Shown in pieces: positions 40,391 to 43,811 of a DNA stretch of 43,811 bases; the stretch's first letter is position 1; every line of letters begins with the position of its first letter. The translations under genes and the position numbers were made by a program. The notes beneath the pieces are model-generated. The model made no database searches. It worked only from the letters and a program-made list of their open reading frames with translations, and was not told the origin of the DNA. The stretch spans positions 1-43,811 of the forward strand of contig CAZAJB010000013.1 in NCBI GenBank assembly GCA_964485345.1. Direction: 5' to 3'. This stretch comes from UBA5420 sp964485345. GTDB taxonomy: Bacteria; Bacillota; Limnochordia; Darwinibacteriales; Darwinibacteriaceae.

Positions 40391-41096
40391 GCAACTCGTA
40401 AAAATCTATGGTAAACGCACAGTCGTCAAGAATGTGGACTTTGAAGCTCGCCGGGGAGAGATTGTTGGGCTTCTAGGTCCAAATGGTGCAGGCAAGACCA
40501 CCACATTCGGCTTGATTGTGGGTCTTGGTAAGCCAAATAGCGGCAGTATCTTCCTCGATGGCCAGGACATTACCGGATTACCGATGTATCAACGGACCCG
40601 TTTGGGCCTGGGCTACTTGCCGCAAGAACCTTCTGTGTTTCGAAAGATGACAGTGGAAGAGAACTTGCGAGCAGTCTTGCAGTTGCGCACCGGTTTGTCA
40701 AAGGCGGAGAAGGAAGATGTCTTGATGGGCCTGATTGAAGAGTTTAGTCTTGGCAAGGTGCGGCAGCAAAATGGTCACCAGCTTTCAGGTGGTGAACGGC
40801 GCCGCACGGAGATCGCCAGGGCACTAGCTTTGGACCCTTCTTTCTTGTTCCTTGATGAACCCTTCGCAGGAGTGGACCCCATTGCCGTAGGAGAGATTCA
40901 GAGCATTGTAGCTCGGCTACGTTCCCGCAACTTGGGGATTATTATTACAGATCATAATGTCAGAGAAACTCTTCGCATTACGGATCGGGCGTACATCATG
41001 CATTTGGGAGAGGTCTTGGTCTTTGGATCCACAGAGGAACTCGCCGCCAATTCACTAGCAAGAGAGTATTATCTGGGCGAGAATTTTACGTTGTAG
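40368..41096 (+). CDS. lptB: LPS export ABC transporter ATPase LptB
   Basis: LptB powers the LptFG-C machine. The 242-residue ATPase has Walker A GPNGAGKTTTF, the Q-loop LGYLPQEPSVFRKMTVEENL, signature LSGGERRRTEIARAL, Walker B FLFLDEPFAGVDP and switch His in ITDHNVRET; these phrases are diagnostic of LptB rather than other ABC ATPases. ATG 40368 or 40371 is the start (GTG 40362 also in frame), inside the end of the preceding gene by about 23 bases. Its permease gene (lptF/G) is 8 kb upstream in the same block. Confidence 0.95.
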   Translation: MMKELVAKQLVKIYGKRTVVKNVDFEARRGEIVGLLGPNGAGKTTTFGLIVGLGKPNSGSIFLDGQDITGLPMYQRTRLGLGYLPQEPSVFRKMTVEENLRAVLQLRTGLSKAEKEDVLMGLIEEFSLGKVRQQNGHQLSGGERRRTEIARALALDPSFLFLDEPFAGVDPIAVGEIQSIVARLRSRNLGIIITDHNVRETLRITDRAYIMHLGEVLVFGSTEELAANSLAREYYLGENFTL

Positions 41097-41114
41097 GGAG
41101 AAGGTGTGCAGGCC

Positions 41115-42221
41115 ATGTATGGTATAATCCTCATTTTTACCTTGGTTATCGTCGGTGGTGCCATCGCCTATATCGGCGATCGCTTAGGCATGAAAATTGG
41201 GCGAAAAAAGCTGACGTTATTTGGCCTGCGCCCGAAACATACAAGCATTTTGGTGACCATAGTCACAGGGGTTTTGATCTCGGCGGCAAGTATTGGCCTC
41301 TTGTCCATTGCTTCGCAAGACGTGCGTACTGCGCTTTTTAATATGAAGGAGATTCAAGATGAACTCCAGGGCCTGCAGCGGGATTACTTTCTGATGCGGG
41401 GACAAAGGGACGAAGCCCAACTCGAGTTGCAGGAGGCCGAAGAGAGTTATAAGCAGACCATCAGTGACCTGGAGGAGGCTGAAGAGAGTGTGGTTGCCCT
41501 GAGAAGGCAGGCTACACTTTTGGAAGACGAAGTCGTCTTGCTGAGGACAGAAGCGGATCAACTCCTAGAACTCTATGGTGTGGTGGAGACTGCCTTTGGG
41601 CAAATGCGCATGGGAGACATCGCCTTTAATGCCAGTGAGGTATTCCTAACGACGGTGGTCAATAAGAACCTAGGGCGCGAAGGCGTACGCGCTCGCTTAG
41701 AGTCTTTCCTGGGAGACGTAGATAATGCGGCTTACAGGCGCAGCGCTAGAGCTGCTGAGTCCGACACGTATCGAGCGATTTTTCTGCAGCCCGGAGTGCT
41801 GGATTTTGTGGTGGAAGATGTGCTGTTGGCCCCGGGAGATGTTATCGTGCGGGCTGTCAGCCAGGGGAATAGCATTCCTGGTGTACCTGTTGTAGTTTAC
41901 TTGGAAACCTATCCGGATCAAATGGTTTTTTCTCAAGATACAGTGCTGGCTTCAACGATGTGGGATCCTGCCAGTGGAGTCGATATCGACTTCGTCATTT
42001 TGCAGAGTCTTCTAAGCGAAGCCAATGGAGTCGCTTTGAATGCAGGCATGGCTGTGAGCCGTGATCGCAGTGGTGCCATTTTGCTGCCAGGTGATGATTT
42101 TCGCAATGTCATCTTTGCCTCGAAAGCGATTGAAGAGCCTGTTGAGGTTCGCATCGTCGCTGCCAAAGACACTTGGCGCTCAGAAACTCCGGTGGATGTC
42201 TACCTAGAGATTGTCCGGTGA
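41115..42221 (+). CDS. DUF3084 membrane-anchored coiled-coil protein
   Basis: The 368-residue product begins MYGIILIFTLVIVGGAIAYI followed by GDRLGMKIGRKKLTLFGLRPKHTS (given in parts), the hallmark of DUF3084. It has two N-terminal membrane helices (about 3-22 and 46-68), a coiled coil (about 75-150, ELQGLQRDYFLMRGQRDEAQ) and a beta-rich C-terminal domain. Family function is unknown; members are mostly in diderm Firmicutes, cyanobacteria and related envelope-gene neighbourhoods. Start ATG 41115 is preferred (AAGGTG 8 bases before) over GTG 41106. Its position after lptB suggests a role in envelope assembly. Confidence 0.82.
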   Translation: MYGIILIFTLVIVGGAIAYIGDRLGMKIGRKKLTLFGLRPKHTSILVTIVTGVLISAASIGLLSIASQDVRTALFNMKEIQDELQGLQRDYFLMRGQRDEAQLELQEAEESYKQTISDLEEAEESVVALRRQATLLEDEVVLLRTEADQLLELYGVVETAFGQMRMGDIAFNASEVFLTTVVNKNLGREGVRARLESFLGDVDNAAYRRSARAAESDTYRAIFLQPGVLDFVVEDVLLAPGDVIVRAVSQGNSIPGVPVVVYLETYPDQMVFSQDTVLASTMWDPASGVDIDFVILQSLLSEANGVALNAGMAVSRDRSGAILLPGDDFRNVIFASKAIEEPVEVRIVAAKDTWRSETPVDVYLEIVR

Positions 42222-42618
42222 AGTTCCAGCAAATGCTAATCTTAGGGTAGCAGGAATATTGCTCTGGTTATGGAAATTTGTATCGCAATCATCCTTGTTC
42301 TGTGCTAGACTATATTGGAAGATGTATTCTTCCAGAGGAAATTTTTCTAGAAAAATCAATTCTGAGCAGGAATTGGATGTCCTATGGAGAAGGATCCTCA
42401 AATACGGTATCAATTTCAGTGTCTTACAAGTTAGGACGGTGAGAAAGGAGGTGCCCGCGGTTTCCGCCAACTGAAGATACTGAAGGGTGAACACACTCTT
42501 GTTTTGCTTGAAACTGAGGGAACAAGGAGACTCAGAGAATGGGTAACAAGGGAGTTTTCATCAACATACAAATGAAAGAGATAACAAAAAACCAACCTAA
42601 ACCAAGGGGGAAATGAAC
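42222..42618 (+). other. Intergenic region and probable long leader of the ompM-like gene
   Basis: This 397-base gap holds no convincing gene. Seen in it: a hairpin GGAAGA-TGTAT-TCTTCC (42317-42333), a 16-base palindrome (42341-42356), a lone GAGAAAGGAGGTG (42440-42452) that leads only into a 7-codon frame, and, in 42490-42560, overlapping short inverted repeats (CTTGTT with AACAAG, CTGAG with CTCAG) that could form alternative stems. A TATATT at 42311 lacks a matching -35 at the right distance. No known riboswitch motif was recognised. A long stable leader is typical of strongly expressed surface-protein genes. Confidence 0.45.
42341..42356. promoter_or_regulatory. Perfect 16-base palindrome, possible operator (CodY-like)
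   Basis: ATTTTTCTAGAAAAAT is its own reverse complement. It resembles the CodY box AATTTTC-W-GAAAATT but has a two-base instead of one-base centre. It lies about 260 bases before the ompM-like start. Confidence 0.45.
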
Positions 42619-43811
42619 ATGAAGAAAAGACTTGCCCTAGTACTAGTCCTCGTTTTGATGGCTAGTGCAGCAACCACAGCTTTGGCCAGCCCATTTGCAG
42701 ATGTACCTGCAGATCACTGGGCTTATGATTCTGTTGCAGAATTGGCCGCTGCTGGTTTAATCGAAGGATATCCTGATGGCACCTATGGTGGTGCTAGAAT
42801 GATGACTCGTTACGAAGCCGCAATGGTGTTTGCCAGAGCATTGAATCGTCTCGAGAGTCAAATCGACAACAACAATCTGTTGCCAGAGCTTGACAAGATC
42901 AAAGCCGAACTCATGGCAGAGATCGAAGCTCAAATGGCTGCCGCTGACAAACCAGTGGTAGAAGCCATTGAGACAAAGATCATTGAGCAGCGTATTGATG
43001 AGCAAGCACTTGCTCGCATTCGTGCCAATGAAATCGCACTCGATGCAATTGAAGGCGACATGGCTTATCTTGAAGCTAGAATGCTTGGCTTAGTTGACGG
43101 CCTTCGCTATGACATGAGCCAACTCGAAGCACAACATGGTGTCGAAGTTGAAGTTGAGCAACCTTCCATGGATGAAATCGAAGCTTTAATTGCCGCTAAA
43201 GTTCAAGAAGGTCTTTTGAATGTAGCGAGTGGCGTTAAAGAAACAACCATCGTGGAGAGAGTTGTATCCACCACTCCTGAACTAACAAGGCAAGACGTTG
43301 AGTTCATTGCTGAAGCTCTGATCCGCAAGCAAGTTGAAGGCGTAGAGCGCACAGTTCAAGAGAACAGAGATCTCATCGTTGGCCTAGTTGAATGGGTTGA
43401 TGAGCTCGACACAGAAGTAGCAGTATTGAAAGATGACGTAACAGGCTTGAAAGAAGATGTAGCAGGCTTACAGACTTCTGTTACGAAGCTTGAAGGACGT
43501 CCATATCTTTCTGGTGAGCTGACACTCAAGGGTGAGTACAAACCACCTGCAAAAGACGCCGATAAGGATTATGTCTTTACACAGAGCGGCACCCTTAACC
43601 TTAACATCAAGGCTTCCGACACAACAGATGTAAAAGCTATTCTTGGATACGGCATTACTGCAGGTACCCTAGCAGATAAGCTTAGCAACTACCGTGTCGA
43701 AGTTACTTCCACAACACCTGTGAACAAAGTTGTTGTAGGTAAACTGGTGAAAGGCGACCTCGCACCATATAAGAATCGTTATGTTCTAGCAGAAGCAGCC
43801 TATCAGTTTGG
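42619..43811 (+). CDS. OmpM-like outer membrane porin with SLH domain, cut by the window end
   Basis: The first 397 residues are seen; there is no stop before the window end. ATG 42619 is chosen because AAGGGGG ends 8 bases upstream; an ATG at 42613 is too close. Layout: signal peptide (ends near TALAS), one SLH domain (SPFADVPADHWAYDSVAELA, then GLIEGYPDGTYGG and MTRYEAAMVFARAL), a long coiled coil (about 75-300, including the heptads LKDDVTGLKEDVAGL), then the start of a beta-barrel from about 297 (YLSGELTLKGEYKPP). This is the OmpM type of Negativicutes and Halanaerobiales, which binds the wall by the SLH domain and sits in the outer membrane by the barrel, tethering both. Codon use is AT-richer than upstream genes, consistent with high expression. 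Confidence 0.88.
   Translation, partial: MKKRLALVLVLVLMASAATTALASPFADVPADHWAYDSVAELAAAGLIEGYPDGTYGGARMMTRYEAAMVFARALNRLESQIDNNNLLPELDKIKAELMAEIEAQMAAADKPVVEAIETKIIEQRIDEQALARIRANEIALDAIEGDMAYLEARMLGLVDGLRYDMSQLEAQHGVEVEVEQPSMDEIEALIAAKVQEGLLNVASGVKETTIVERVVSTTPELTRQDVEFIAEALIRKQVEGVERTVQENRDLIVGLVEWVDELDTEVAVLKDDVTGLKEDVAGLQTSVTKLEGRPYLSGELTLKGEYKPPAKDADKDYVFTQSGTLNLNIKASDTTDVKAILGYGITAGTLADKLSNYRVEVTSTTPVNKVVVGKLVKGDLAPYKNRYVLAEAAYQF

Noticed and set aside
42211..42474. Open frame of 87 codons in the gap before the ompM-like gene
   Set aside because: No ribosome binding site, no family resemblance, biased residue content and a start overlapping the DUF3084 gene.
1..43811. CRISPR arrays, tRNA/rRNA genes, transposases or prophage genes
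   Set aside because: No direct-repeat arrays, RNA gene signatures or recognisable recombinase or phage proteins were found.

Overview
The window looks like a chromosome segment of an endospore-forming, flagellated Firmicute that also has an outer membrane (a 'diderm Firmicute'; Limnochordia or a related uncultured lineage is my best guess, not proven by the sequence). Firmicute signs are CodY, the tdk/prfA/prmC/ywlC/ywlE/rpiB/upp/atp gene order known from Bacillus, SpoIIID next to Mbl, and strong AGGAGG-type ribosome binding sites. Outer membrane signs are BamA, two Skp/OmpH-like proteins, LptA, LptB, LptC, LptD and an LptF/G permease, an LpxB relative, FabZ, flagellar P- and L-ring proteins, and an SLH-plus-coiled-coil porin (OmpM type). 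No tRNA, rRNA, CRISPR array or insertion sequence was seen.

Layout. 1-2.1 kb: codY with a full consensus promoter, facing dinB across a shared terminator. 2.2-13 kb: a long housekeeping run, hflX, tdk, a membrane protein, yqhQ, prfA, prmC, ywlC, a phosphatase-RpiB fusion, upp, comEB, tagO/wecA and mnaA/wecB. 13-17.3 kb: atpA-G-D-C, the F1 part of ATP synthase, with the usual atpI-B-E-F-H genes absent from the slot before atpA. 17.3-19.6 kb: a degenerate SpoIIQ-like protein, spoIIID and mbl, with good matches to forespore and mother-cell sigma factor promoters. 19.6-24.2 kb: flgF, flgG, flgA, flgH, flgI and a short flgJ; flgF seems to start at AUA behind a perfect ribosome binding site.

24.2-43.8 kb is an envelope-biogenesis block: a phosphodiester-glycosidase-family protein, an S55 (SpoIVB-type) protease relative, bamA, two skp-like genes, a small beta-barrel candidate, lptF/G, lptD, lptC, lptA, an unusual 701-residue ABC permease-like protein with its ATPase, fabZ, an LpxB relative that lacks key residues, lptB, a DUF3084 protein and an ompM-like gene cut by the window end. 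Together these would assemble barrel proteins (BamA, Skp), carry a glycolipid to the outer membrane (Lpt), and tether the outer membrane to the wall (SLH porin).

The best candidate for something undescribed is the pair at 35854-38703: a permease with one N-terminal membrane helix, a ~520-residue extracytoplasmic region with coiled coil, three C-terminal helices and a classical EAA coupling motif right at its C-terminus, followed by a GlnQ-like ATPase, all inside the lpt/lpx block. Other notable points are the LpxB relative without the catalytic Asp region, the AUA start, the gene-within-gene RpiB, the missing F0 genes and a dispersed palindromic repeat.
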